Positions 8,016 through 16,879 of a DNA stretch of 64,000 nt are shown in pieces; position 1 is the stretch's first letter, and each line of letters opens with the position of its first letter. The notes under the pieces are model-generated. The model did not search any database. It had not been told where the DNA came from and saw nothing but the letters and a program-made list of their open reading frames with translations. Origin of the DNA: JAAYRQ01 sp035647235 (lineage in GTDB: Bacteria > Bacillota > Syntrophomonadia > Syntrophomonadales > Syntrophomonadaceae); the NCBI GenBank assembly GCA_964514235.1, contig CAZEPV010000009.1:1-64000 (forward strand). Reading direction: 5' to 3'. Made by a program: the position numbers and the translations under genes.

Positions 8016-8222
8016 GTGAGAAATCGATTAAAAGAGCTAAGAGAGCAATTTAGTCTCACCCAGGAGGATTTAGCAGGTAAAGTAGGGGTTTCTAGGCAAA
8101 CTATTATATCCTTGGAGAAAGGGAGGTACAGCCCCTCACTCCTTTTAGCCTTTAAACTCGCTAAGGTCTTTAATCTCCCCATAGAGGAGGTCTTTATTTT
8201 TGAAATAAGAAAGGAAGATTAG
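8016..8222 (+). CDS. Small XRE-family helix-turn-helix regulator
   Basis: 68 residues, almost entirely one Cro/CI-type HTH domain: LRELREQF-like helix 1, then LTQEDLAGKVGVSRQTIISL (helices 2-3) and a YSPSLLLAFKLAKVFNLPIEEVF tail. This is the YozG/short-XRE class that usually sits before a membrane protein gene. The start is GTG at 8016 behind AGGTGGTG. Its stop is one base from the next gene, so the two are co-expressed and translationally close. It most likely represses its own promoter through the palindrome at 7981-8000. Confidence 0.92.
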   Translation: MRNRLKELREQFSLTQEDLAGKVGVSRQTIISLEKGRYSPSLLLAFKLAKVFNLPIEEVFIFEIRKED

Positions 8223-8223
8223 T

Positions 8224-8622
8224 ATGGACAGCAAAAAAAGATATCTATATATGGTGATAACCCTGGCCATTTTATTAGGCATAGGAATTTGGAACATTCA
8301 AAATGGTAAGATTGCTTTTGGAGCCAGTTTAATGGGGGCTGCCCTAGGTGTAGGAATTATGCGCTATATTAAAGAAAAGCGTTTGGCAAAATTAAGGGCT
8401 AAGGGACTTGAACCACGCGATGAGCGTGCTATGCATGTAGCAGGATTAGCATCTACTATGACTCTTAATATCACTATCTTTTTAATTGCGATAATAATAC
8501 TATTAGGTATGATAATTGGCCCAGAAATAATGGTTAATCCTTATGATTTATTAGGTTTTTGCTTGGCTGCTATTGTTCTGGTATATATTGTGGCCTTCTA
8601 TTTCTATAATCGGCAAAGCTAG
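8224..8622 (+). CDS. DUF2178-type integral membrane protein
   Basis: 132 residues with four hydrophobic segments (about 9-25, 32-50, 78-100, 106-127) and a basic cytoplasmic loop between the second and third that holds the conserved-looking LEPRDERAMHVAGLASTMT. DUF2178 proteins of this size are repeatedly paired with short XRE regulators in Bacillota and Archaea. The biochemical function is unknown. The ATG follows AAAGGAAGATTAGT, which overlaps the XRE stop. Confidence 0.8.
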   Translation: MDSKKRYLYMVITLAILLGIGIWNIQNGKIAFGASLMGAALGVGIMRYIKEKRLAKLRAKGLEPRDERAMHVAGLASTMTLNITIFLIAIIILLGMIIGPEIMVNPYDLLGFCLAAIVLVYIVAFYFYNRQS

Positions 8623-8665
8623 GTAACTGCCATGAGAAATAGTAAAAAATATTTCCCCCGCCCTT

Positions 8666-8859
8666 AAATATGGGGAAGATGTCCTTTTTGCTTTAGGACA
8701 AGTTGGCATCGGGGCTATTTTTCTAGATAGTGCTGATACTGTTTATGGGTAATTTTACTGCTAATAGGGGCTTTAATAATTATGACCATAACTATTAAAG
8801 CCCTTGTTTTTGTGAACGATCTTAGCCAGGCAGTACAAAGATTAAAAATTGCAATCTAG
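8666..8859 (+). pseudogene. Broken small gene encoding a hydrophobic protein (frameshifted remnant)
   Basis: Two codon-like stretches in different frames join into one plausible membrane peptide. Frame from 8666 reads KYGEDVLFALGQVGIGAIFL and stops at 8752; the frame through 8746-8859 continues with VILLIGALIIMTITIKALVF and ends in AVQRLKIAI before TAG. The shift lies near 8745-8752. No start codon with a ribosome site is seen before 8666, so the N-terminus is also lost. It could be the 3' partner of the DUF2178 operon. I do not recognise the family, and a chance open frame is possible. Confidence 0.35.
8767..8810 (+). terminator. Probable terminator of the XRE-DUF2178 operon
   Basis: GGGCTTTAATA and TATTAAAGCCC form an 11-bp perfect stem, followed by TTGTTTTTG. 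It overlaps the broken gene remnant and may also end the operon. Confidence 0.6.
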
Positions 8860-9530
8860 TCAGTGCATTTTGTAATAGGATTATGCACACTGTCACCATA
8901 TGGTAATAAGAATTCCCTTATACCACTGGAATAGGGGGCTATATCATATTGTTGATAATATACTACCAAACCCTCTGGCCTACAATAAAAACTATTCTCA
9001 TTAAAATTCTGTTCTGCTAATTCTTCATAATTATCGAAATAAATATCGGGGTTTTTCTTAACCTCCTCGATTACTTGCTGGACGATATATGTTTTATAAT
9101 CAAATGAAGGGGCAAATAGCTCCTTAAGTTCAAGCATTTCACCGATTTGTAAGTTCCAAGTCTGTGAAGATCTATTAGTTAAACCGTGGGCTCCACCAGT
9201 ATATTCATAATTATCAAAGTACAAGCTAATTATACAAGCCTTATTAAAGGTGAGCTTAAAAGTCTGCAAGGCTTCAAATACCCGAATGGGGAAACCGTTT
9301 TCGATATCATCTAGGTACTGATCAACTGCCATTTGATATAGCTTAGTGCGTAAATAAGTCCTTAGTTCAAAAGCCTTATCTCTATAAAATTGATTTATAT
9401 CTTTAATATGTTCCTTATAGACAAGGGCCTTAAATTCTGGATACTCTATCCTGTATTTTAAAACCGTAACCCCATCATATTTCATTTCCTCGGTAATTAC
9501 TTTTTTGTTATAGTTTACCGCCTTTTTCAA
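8856..9530 (-). CDS. DUF4163/DUF3298-domain protein (RsiV-like sensor fold)
   Basis: 224 residues from a TTG at 9530, eight bases after GAGG; upstream ATGs at 9536 and 9608 lie too close to the ribosome site or inside selO. The N-terminal half fits DUF4163, and residues about 110-215 fit DUF3298, with its typical YEYTGGAHG followed by TWNLQIGEMLELKELF. This pair of domains forms the extracellular lysozyme-sensing part of RsiV, but no signal peptide or membrane anchor is present here, so location and ligand are unclear. It lies 65 bases downstream of selO on the same strand. Confidence 0.8.
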   Translation of the reverse strand: MKKAVNYNKKVITEEMKYDGVTVLKYRIEYPEFKALVYKEHIKDINQFYRDKAFELRTYLRTKLYQMAVDQYLDDIENGFPIRVFEALQTFKLTFNKACIISLYFDNYEYTGGAHGLTNRSSQTWNLQIGEMLELKELFAPSFDYKTYIVQQVIEEVKKNPDIYFDNYEELAEQNFNENSFYCRPEGLVVYYQQYDIAPYSSGIREFLLPYGDSVHNPITKCTD

Positions 9531-9595
9531 TTTCATCACCTCATCATAATATATGAAAAAGTATGATTTTTGGTGATAGTTTTCCCTACTATTTA

Positions 9596-11068
9596 CTAGG
9601 TTCCACAAAAGGTTTGATATGGAATTAGGGACGGTTCAGGTAAAATACTATATTCGTCTTGTTCTGCTGCATAAGCAAATGGTGCCGAAAGTGCATTTAT
9701 AAGACGGTGCGCAATTGCCAAATCACCATCTACCACAGCACCCTCAAGTGCCTCTTCCACCCTATGATTACGGGGTATTATAGCTGGATTAGTTTTGCGC
9801 ATTAGTATCTGCACAGCATCTTGGGGACTGTTTTGCCTAGCTAATCTAGTTTGCCATGCCTTATGCCATTCACGAAATTCCGCCTCATCGTATATCCTAG
9901 TTGCCTTTATTTCCCCCAAAGTTAAGCTGCGAAATGTATTGGTATAATCCTCTTCATGTTTTTCCATTATAGCCAGCAAATCCTTTATAAGGGTTTCATC
10001 TGTGGCATCTTCCCCAAAAAGTCCTAATTTGGCCCGCATTCCGGCTGACCAATTGCAGGCATACAAATTATCATATTCCACCAGGGCTTTTTCGGCTATT
10101 TCCACTGCTCGGTCTATATTTTCGTCTAATAGCGGTAATAGGGTCTCGGCAAATCTAGCTAAATTCCATTTACCTATAATAGGTTGGTTTTCGTAGGCAT
10201 AGCGCCCTTGGAGATCAATAGAAGAAAATACTGTTGCGGAGTGGTAAGTGTCCATAAAGGCACAGGGCCCATAATCAATAGTCTCCCCACTTATCAGCAT
10301 ATTGTCGGTATTCATTACCCCATGAATAAAGCCTACTAACATCCATTTAGCAATTAGTCTAGCTTGACCCTCTACTACTTCTTGTAGAAATAATAAATAT
10401 TTATTTTCGGCCGAGCAAATTGCTGGAAAATGTCTTTCTATAGTATAATCGGCCAAAATTTTAAGTTCCTCTACTGTGCCCCACTGGGCAATATATTGGA
10501 AAGTGCCTACCCGAATATGGCTGGATGCTACTCGGGTAAGGATAGCCCCTGGCAAAATATCTTCCCTGTAAACCTTTTCCCCAGTCCTTACAAGGGCTAG
10601 ACTTCTAGTAGTTGGTATATTAAGGCCATGCATAGCCTCACTTATTATATATTCCCTCAGCATAGGCCCAAGGCTGGCCCTGCCATCACCCCCACGGGAA
10701 TAGGGAGTCCTACCCGAACCCTTTAACTGGATATCGTACTTTTTATCCCTAGGAGTTATTTGTTCACCGAGTAAAATGGCCCGCCCATCTCCCAACTTGG
10801 TAAAATGGCCAAATTGGTGGCCCGCATAAGCCTGAGCCAATGGTATTCCACCTTCCGGGATTTTATTGCCAGCGAATATATTGACCCCATCTGAGCTTTT
10901 TAATAATTTAGACTTCAGCCCTAAGTATTCAGCCAAAGGTTCATTTAATATTACTAACTCTGGTGAAATAACTGGAACCGGTTTTAATTGGGCAAAAAAC
11001 ACATCTGGTAAAGCTGCATAAGAATTTTCCAACTTCCAGTCCGATGTTTTTAATAGTTTATTGGTCAT
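9596..11068 (-). CDS. selO: Protein adenylyltransferase SelO (YdiU family)
   Basis: 490 residues, full length. SelO is a pseudokinase that transfers AMP from ATP to Ser, Thr or Tyr of target proteins in redox defence. Family signatures include AYAGHQFGHFTKLGDGRAILLGE (nucleotide loop), QLKGSGRTPYSRGGDGRA, NTDNMLISGETIDYGPCAFMD (catalytic-loop region with the metal-binding Asp) and the conserved C-terminal YQTFCGT. The third-last residue is Cys (TGT); in animal SelO the C-terminal region carries selenocysteine. ATG follows AAGGAG. It is in the same direction as the crotonase gene but separated from it by a terminator. Confidence 0.96.
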   Translation of the reverse strand: MTNKLLKTSDWKLENSYAALPDVFFAQLKPVPVISPELVILNEPLAEYLGLKSKLLKSSDGVNIFAGNKIPEGGIPLAQAYAGHQFGHFTKLGDGRAILLGEQITPRDKKYDIQLKGSGRTPYSRGGDGRASLGPMLREYIISEAMHGLNIPTTRSLALVRTGEKVYREDILPGAILTRVASSHIRVGTFQYIAQWGTVEELKILADYTIERHFPAICSAENKYLLFLQEVVEGQARLIAKWMLVGFIHGVMNTDNMLISGETIDYGPCAFMDTYHSATVFSSIDLQGRYAYENQPIIGKWNLARFAETLLPLLDENIDRAVEIAEKALVEYDNLYACNWSAGMRAKLGLFGEDATDETLIKDLLAIMEKHEEDYTNTFRSLTLGEIKATRIYDEAEFREWHKAWQTRLARQNSPQDAVQILMRKTNPAIIPRNHRVEEALEGAVVDGDLAIAHRLINALSAPFAYAAEQDEYSILPEPSLIPYQTFCGT

Positions 11069-11150
11069 TTTAACTCCTTAATATGATTCAATATCACTTC
11101 TTATAAAACTATGTTCTGCTGGAGATAGATTTATTATTCCTTCTATTATT

Positions 11151-11190
11151 AAAAAGGGTAATCCTAGTCATATGACAGATTACCCTTTAA
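11151..11190 (-). terminator. Terminator after the crotonase gene
   Basis: AAAGGGTAATC and GATTACCCTTT pair around a 14-base loop, with T-rich sequence after the stem on the minus strand. It separates the crotonase gene from selO. Confidence 0.75.
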
Positions 11191-11212
11191 TAAAATTTAT
11201 GCTTTTTTTGTG

Positions 11213-12001
11213 CTAGCGCCCCTTAAATACAGCTTCCCGCCTTTCTACAAATGCTTGTACACCTTCAGCTGCATCTTCGCTTGACATTAATGGTTGCATA
11301 TCGGGCAATAGCAATTCTATCGCTTTTCTGGCCCCATCTACCCTAGCGATACGGGCTGACCTTAAAGCAGCTTGCACCGCCAAAGGCGCTGCTTTGGCAA
11401 TTCGACTAGCCATTTCAATAGCCTTATCTAATTGTTCACCTGGTTCAGTTACCGCTTGCACTAGACCTAAGCGATAAGCCTCTGCAGCACTCATTTCGTC
11501 ACCAGTTAAAATATATTGCATGGCATTGGCCCAGCCAATTTCCTCAAACATGCGGACTGTTGCCCCACCCACTGGATAAATACCCCGCTGTACTTCTAGT
11601 TGGGATAATCTTAAATCAGAAGCAGCAACTCTGACATCTGTAGTAAGCAGTAACTCAATTCCATAAGTGTAGCACAGACCTTGAACCGCCATAACTAGTG
11701 GTTTTTTAAGCCTACGATCCTCATCTAGTCCAAAAGGATCGATATGGTCATCGGGCATGTCGGGGAATTTACCCTCAGCAAATACTGGTGCCCATTGGAC
11801 TAAATCTAGTCCAGAAGTAAAGTGTTTACCATGGGCAAACAAAACCCCGCATCTTAACTCTGGATTATTATGTAATTCCCCTAATGCCTGAGCTAAACCC
11901 CAATACATATCCAAGTCAAGGGCATTAAGTTTATCCGCACGATTAAGTCCGATGAGGAGTAGATGACCCTGCTTTTCTACTGAAATTTTCTGTTCACTCA
12001 T
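11213..12001 (-). CDS. Enoyl-CoA hydratase/isomerase family protein (crotonase)
   Basis: 262 residues, crotonase fold. The oxyanion-hole segments are HFTSGLDL (residues about 62-69) and YGIELLL (about 114-120). Both acidic residues of true hydratases seem present: Glu in GIELL and Glu in SQLEVQRG, equivalent to Glu144 and Glu164 of rat crotonase. Most likely it hydrates or isomerises an enoyl-CoA; the exact substrate is not evident. ATG follows AAGGGGG. It is 92 bases downstream of an acyl-CoA ligase in the same direction, which suits a fatty-acid or aromatic-acid activation pathway. Confidence 0.85.
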   Translation of the reverse strand: MSEQKISVEKQGHLLLIGLNRADKLNALDLDMYWGLAQALGELHNNPELRCGVLFAHGKHFTSGLDLVQWAPVFAEGKFPDMPDDHIDPFGLDEDRRLKKPLVMAVQGLCYTYGIELLLTTDVRVAASDLRLSQLEVQRGIYPVGGATVRMFEEIGWANAMQYILTGDEMSAAEAYRLGLVQAVTEPGEQLDKAIEMASRIAKAAPLAVQAALRSARIARVDGARKAIELLLPDMQPLMSSEDAAEGVQAFVERREAVFKGR

Positions 12002-12093
12002 TTTTTTTCCCCCTTAAATATTTTGTTATTAAACATTATAACAATTAATCAAAGCTAATTCATGAGTAAACCTTCCAAAAATTTGTATAAATA

Positions 12094-13911
12094 TTATTCA
12101 CCCTCATATAATTCTGCAATATCGTCTTTAAACTTGTCTATTATAACTTTACGCTTTAGTTTTAGGGTAGGAGTTAACTCACCATTTTCTTGCGTAAATT
12201 CTTGGGGCATAAGCTTGAATTTTTTTATCTGTTCAACCCGACTAAAGTTTTGATTTAATTCATTTATTATTTCCTCATATTTTGCTATAACCTCAGCACT
12301 TGACACTAAATCTGGGGCACTTAAATCAGTTAACCCTTCAGCACTAGCCCATTCTTTAAGTGCCTCGAAGTCTGGTACAATCAAAGCTACGATATATTTT
12401 TTTCCATCCCCTAATACTGCAATTTGTTCAATAAGCGAATGGGAAGCAAAAGTATTTTCTAGGACTTGGGGAGCTACGTTTTTACCGCCAGCTGTAATAA
12501 TTATATCCTTTTTCCTATCTGTAATTTTGAGATAGCCTTCATCATCTAAAACTCCTATATCACCCGTTTTAAGCCAGCCGTCTTCTGTAAACATTTCTTT
12601 AGTATCTTCGGGCTTATTTAAATAACCGATCATCACCCCAGGGCTTTTTGCGAGTATTTCCCCATCTTCAGCTATTTTAATATTTGCACCAGGGAAAGGT
12701 GCTATCCAACCATCTGATTTAATGGGCAATATGGAAGGATCGCCATCAACATTAAGGGTAGGGGCAGTTTCAGTTAAGCCGTAGCCTTTCCTAATCTGCA
12801 TATTAAGTCCCCAGAAAAAATCGTGTATTTCTGGTAAAAGTGGAGCACCTGCCGATCCAAATACTCGCGTCTTCTCCAAGCCTAAAGTCTCTTTTAATTT
12901 GGAATAAAGCAATTTATCAAAAACCTTGTATTTTAAATTAAGATCTAAAGGTAACTTTTTATTAGCCATAAAATAAGGGGCTGCTTCACGCCCTACTTGA
13001 ACCGCTTTGGCAAATATCTTTTGTTTATTTGCGGGGGCATTAGCCACACTATTGTGTATGCCATTGTAAAGTTTCTCAAAAACTCGAGGGACGAAAATAC
13101 CTATAGTCGGCCTAATCTCTACTAAATCTTCGGCAAAGTAGTCCGTTCCCCTAGAATAGGCAATAGTGCCTCCTGCAATTATAAAGGCATAGTAACTCAT
13201 GGTCCTTTCTACTGAATGAGCTAATGGTAAGAGAGATAAGAGGGTGTCATCTTCCTGCAACAATTCTATACGTTGGAAAGTAGTGGCGATATACATAATA
13301 TTGGAATGGCTGAGCATTACCCCCTTAGGTTGTCCCGTAGTACCAGAGGAATAAATTAAGGTCATTAAGTCAGCAGGGTTAATAGCTGCTATCCTAGACG
13401 CTATTTCATCTAAATGCAGATTATTTTGCCCCTCCTTTATCGCGTCACTAAATTTTATTACCATATCATCACTGTAATCAAGCTCCTTAAAAACAATGAT
13501 CTTTTGTAAATCTGGCAGATTAGCCCTTTGGGCCAAAACATTATCAACCTGAAATTCCTCTTCACAAAAACATACTTTCGAATTCGTATCTTGGAGAATA
13601 AAGGCAGCCTCTGGAGCAGAATTAGTTGGGTATATTGTAGCATTAGCTGCTCCAGTAGATAGACTAGCATAATCAGCTACTACCCATTCGGGCCTATTTT
13701 GCGAATAAATAGATACAATATCCCCCTTTTGAATGCCTAAGTCTACTAAATATGAGGCCAAAGCATCCACTTGTGAATTTACTTGATTCCAAGAGTACTC
13801 TACCCAACCGCCATCAAGCCTAGCCTTAAGAAAAGCTCGATCTCGATAAATGTTTACTGCATCTCGGAAGATATCCAAGACTGTATCCGTCTTATAATCA
13901 TATTTCTTCAT
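12094..13911 (-). CDS. Long-chain acyl-CoA synthetase, AMP-forming
   Basis: 605 residues of the ANL adenylate-forming superfamily, FadD15/FAA1-like branch. The AMP-binding P-loop is IYSSGTTGQPKGVMLSH (about residue 175-191); GYGLTETAP marks the A5 motif, GWLKTGDIG the A7 motif with the ribose-binding Asp, and DRKKDIIITAGGKNVAP the hinge. It activates a free fatty acid to acyl-CoA with release of AMP and PPi, probably at the membrane face. The ATG at 13911 is preferred over 13941 because only it has a G-rich site (GGGGGTC). A crotonase gene follows. PPi formed here is a substrate for the membrane pyrophosphatase encoded nearby. Confidence 0.92.
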   Translation of the reverse strand: MKKYDYKTDTVLDIFRDAVNIYRDRAFLKARLDGGWVEYSWNQVNSQVDALASYLVDLGIQKGDIVSIYSQNRPEWVVADYASLSTGAANATIYPTNSAPEAAFILQDTNSKVCFCEEEFQVDNVLAQRANLPDLQKIIVFKELDYSDDMVIKFSDAIKEGQNNLHLDEIASRIAAINPADLMTLIYSSGTTGQPKGVMLSHSNIMYIATTFQRIELLQEDDTLLSLLPLAHSVERTMSYYAFIIAGGTIAYSRGTDYFAEDLVEIRPTIGIFVPRVFEKLYNGIHNSVANAPANKQKIFAKAVQVGREAAPYFMANKKLPLDLNLKYKVFDKLLYSKLKETLGLEKTRVFGSAGAPLLPEIHDFFWGLNMQIRKGYGLTETAPTLNVDGDPSILPIKSDGWIAPFPGANIKIAEDGEILAKSPGVMIGYLNKPEDTKEMFTEDGWLKTGDIGVLDDEGYLKITDRKKDIIITAGGKNVAPQVLENTFASHSLIEQIAVLGDGKKYIVALIVPDFEALKEWASAEGLTDLSAPDLVSSAEVIAKYEEIINELNQNFSRVEQIKKFKLMPQEFTQENGELTPTLKLKRKVIIDKFKDDIAELYEGE

Positions 13912-14127
13912 ATGCCGACCCCCAAAACTTTTATTTGCCATTACATTTAGACATTTATTTCGACATATAACAATATTATTCCTCCCCGTAATATACCAAT
14001 GTGGTTATTTCCGCTGGTAAATTTCGCTATGCCAAATTTTCGGCAGAATAAAACCTTAGCCTTTCTACAGTTTGTTAAAATAGACTAAGGTTAGAACCCA
14101 ATCTGGGATAATTTTAATTTTTGTTAA

Positions 14128-16242
14128 TTATATTAATTCAAAATCTATTTTCGCATCATCCGTATCTACCCTTACTAATTGAACCTTTACTTGATCACCA
14201 ATAGAAAACTTACGGCCCCCATGATTACCAACTAGGGTATAATTTTGTTCATTAAAGTGGTAATAATCATCTATAATACTTGAAATGTGTACTAACCCTT
14301 CCACCGTATTATCTAACTCCACAAAAAAGCCAAAAGATTGCACTGAAGATATACGCCCCACAAACTCCTCCCCGACAAATTGAGACATATATTGGGCTTT
14401 TTTAATATCTACTAACTCCCGTTCAGCCTCCTCAGCTTTCATTTCCTGTTGGGTAACATGTTCACCGATAGCTACCATTTTCTTAGCCAGGTTGGCCCTT
14501 TTATCAGTCGATAAATTACCTTCCAACATTAGGCTTAATACACGATGTACCATTAAGTCTGGATATCTACGAATCGGACTTGTAAAATGGCAATAGTATT
14601 TAGATGCCAGCCCAAAATGGCCTAAAGCCTGAGGCACATAACGGGCATGTTTCATGGAACGCAGCAGGATTAAAGATAGTAACTGTTCCTCGGGTTTATT
14701 TTTAATATTGGCCAAGATTTTCTGATAAATTCTAGGTTCAACTTTGTCACCCGAAATTTTATAACCAAATACCCCCAGGACCCTATTAACTTTACCTAAT
14801 GCTTCATCCTCTGGCTTCCCATGCACCCGATATAATATGGGTATTTCTTGCCAATACATATGCTGGGCCACAGTTTCATTCGCTTTAATCATGAAATCTT
14901 CAATTATCATTTCCCCGGCTCCCCTACTTAGCTTTTGGATTTCAATCGGGAAGCTATCTTCATCCACAATAACCTTAGATTCAGGAAAATCAAATTCTAA
15001 GGCCCCACGTTGCAGCCTTTCCCGCCGAATAATATTAGCCAACTCCTGCATTAAATAGAAATCTTCTGCCAAGTCTTTATACTTCGACTTGGTTCTTTTA
15101 TCCTTATCGGTAATTATTTTATTGACATCGGTATAAGTCATACGCTGATCGACATTGATTACCGATTTGCACAAATCATACTTTAGAACCCGTCCTTTTT
15201 CATCTATATCCATAAGGCAACTTATAGCCAGCCTATCTTGCCCAGCATTAAGACTACAAATATCATTAGATAACTCCTTAGGTAACATAGGTAATACCTG
15301 GTCAATTAAATAAACACTGGTACCCCGAGCTAAGGCTTCCTTATCCAACCTGCTGCCTTCTGTAACATAATGTGAAACATCTGCTATATGGACCCCTAAA
15401 CGATAACCCGCTTTAATCTTTTCGATGGAAACCGCATCATCCAAGTCCTTAGCATCTTCCCCATCTATAGTAACCATTCGTAGCTTCCGCAAATCTTTTC
15501 TATAATTCATTTGCGCCATATCAATAGGTCCTAGAGCTTCCTTAGCCTCATTAATTACGGCTTCGGTAAATATATTTCTTAAGCCATGTTTTTTAATGAC
15601 GATTATTAGATCTAGTCCTGGTTCACCTTTGCGCCCGAAAACCTCCACTATTTTGCCTTCAGGATTTCTGTCCTTTGTAGGCCAAGAGGTTATGCTAACC
15701 AAGACCTTGTCGCCATTATTAACCTTAAGCTTTTTAGATACCTTAACAAAGATTGGATATATCTGTCTTTCATCATCAGGGATAACTTGGTTGGCGTGTC
15801 TACCTCTTTCAAAAGTCCCGACTAGTTCTTTGTTAGATCGTTTGATTACTCGAATTACCTTACCTTCGGGGCGCTCGGAATCCGACTCCACCCTAGTATA
15901 ATTTTTTCTCACCATAACCCTATCATTATGCATAGCCCCATTAAGATTACTGCCGTATACGAATACTTCGGAATCCCTCCCTTCATCTGGAAGGAAAATT
16001 CCATATCCTCTTTTACTCAAACGGATTGTCCCCCGAGCTAAATTCATCATTTCGGGTAAACCGTATTTATTCTTGCGAGTTTGTACTATCTCGCCTTCCT
16101 TTTCTAACCTACCGATTACCTTACTGAATTTAATTTCTTCCTCTACCTCAAATATCTCAAAGACATCTAGAAGTTCCCTGTAACTCAAGGGCCGGTAAGT
16201 TGCTTGCTGCATATGTTCCATTATTTTTTCCTTAGTTATCAT
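14128..16242 (-). CDS. rnr: Ribonuclease R
   Basis: 704 residues. This 3'-5' exoribonuclease degrades structured RNA and takes part in tmRNA-linked mRNA decay. Order of domains: N-terminal winged helix (about 1-65, TYRPLSYRELLDVFEI), two cold-shock/OB domains (about 70-230, RGTIRLSKRGYGIFLPDEG), the catalytic RNB domain with the Asp cluster TIDGEDAKDLDDAVSIEK, the GLASKYYCHFTSPIRRYPDL motif, and a C-terminal S1 domain (GEEFVGRISSVQSFGFFVEL). ATG at 16242 follows AAGGGGG at eight bases; the ATG at 16296 has no site. The usual downstream neighbour smpB is absent here and lies inverted at 6566. Confidence 0.96.
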   Translation of the reverse strand: MITKEKIMEHMQQATYRPLSYRELLDVFEIFEVEEEIKFSKVIGRLEKEGEIVQTRKNKYGLPEMMNLARGTIRLSKRGYGIFLPDEGRDSEVFVYGSNLNGAMHNDRVMVRKNYTRVESDSERPEGKVIRVIKRSNKELVGTFERGRHANQVIPDDERQIYPIFVKVSKKLKVNNGDKVLVSITSWPTKDRNPEGKIVEVFGRKGEPGLDLIIVIKKHGLRNIFTEAVINEAKEALGPIDMAQMNYRKDLRKLRMVTIDGEDAKDLDDAVSIEKIKAGYRLGVHIADVSHYVTEGSRLDKEALARGTSVYLIDQVLPMLPKELSNDICSLNAGQDRLAISCLMDIDEKGRVLKYDLCKSVINVDQRMTYTDVNKIITDKDKRTKSKYKDLAEDFYLMQELANIIRRERLQRGALEFDFPESKVIVDEDSFPIEIQKLSRGAGEMIIEDFMIKANETVAQHMYWQEIPILYRVHGKPEDEALGKVNRVLGVFGYKISGDKVEPRIYQKILANIKNKPEEQLLSLILLRSMKHARYVPQALGHFGLASKYYCHFTSPIRRYPDLMVHRVLSLMLEGNLSTDKRANLAKKMVAIGEHVTQQEMKAEEAERELVDIKKAQYMSQFVGEEFVGRISSVQSFGFFVELDNTVEGLVHISSIIDDYYHFNEQNYTLVGNHGGRKFSIGDQVKVQLVRVDTDDAKIDFELI

Positions 16243-16308
16243 AGAAAAATCCCCCTTAAAAGGTAGAATAGCTATACTTTTATTATTACCAGCCAAACTA
16301 AGTCTAGT

Positions 16309-16860
16309 CTATAATCCCAATTCATCGGCTACCTTTTGCATACTTCCTAAACATATAGTTAGAAATTCATCTAATTCCAGGCCTAGTTCAGCACAAGTAG
16401 CCATTTGTTCCCGACTAGCACCTTTGGCAAAAGCCTTCTCTCTAAATCTTTTTTTCAGTGATTTAAGCTTAACTTCTGCTAATTTTTTATCTGGTCTTAC
16501 TAAGGCTGCAGCAGTTATAAAACCACTAGTTGGATCTGCAGCATATAAGGCTTTGTCCAATAAAGTGTTACGTTTTAATCCATGTGCCTCATTATGTACC
16601 TTTATTGCATAAACAATATCAGCTTCTATACCCTGTTTTTCCAATATTTCTGCCCCTAGCAAGGAATGACGTCCGATTTCATCGACTGTCATGTCATAAT
16701 CTATGTCGTGCAGTAAACCAGCCAAGCCATACTTTTCCACATCTTCCCCTAGCCTTTCGGCTAATCCTATCATTATCGCTTCTACTGCTAAAGAATGTTT
16801 TATTAAGTTGTCATTTTTTAAATATTTCTTTAATAAATCTAAAGCCTTCTCCCTTTGCAT
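16309..16860 (-). CDS. HD-domain phosphohydrolase (HDIG type)
   Basis: 183 residues. The metal-binding H...HD...D arrangement is clear: HSLAVEAIMIGLAER (first His), GLLHDIDYDMT (HD pair) and HNEAHGLKR further on, within an HDIG-type domain spanning about residues 15-130. These proteins hydrolyse phosphoester bonds in nucleotides or signal molecules; this subgroup has no assigned substrate. ATG follows TAGGAGG. It lies between the carboxylesterase and rnr genes on one strand with short gaps, so it is likely part of that transcript. Confidence 0.85.
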   Translation of the reverse strand: MQREKALDLLKKYLKNDNLIKHSLAVEAIMIGLAERLGEDVEKYGLAGLLHDIDYDMTVDEIGRHSLLGAEILEKQGIEADIVYAIKVHNEAHGLKRNTLLDKALYAADPTSGFITAAALVRPDKKLAEVKLKSLKKRFREKAFAKGASREQMATCAELGLELDEFLTICLGSMQKVADELGL

Positions 16861-16879
16861 TTATAATCCTCCTAGTTTT

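Noticed and set aside
14049..14095. Inverted repeat AACCTTAG/CTAAGGTT upstream of the acyl-CoA ligase gene region as a terminator
   Set aside because: The loop is about 25 bases and no T run follows, so it is too weak to call.
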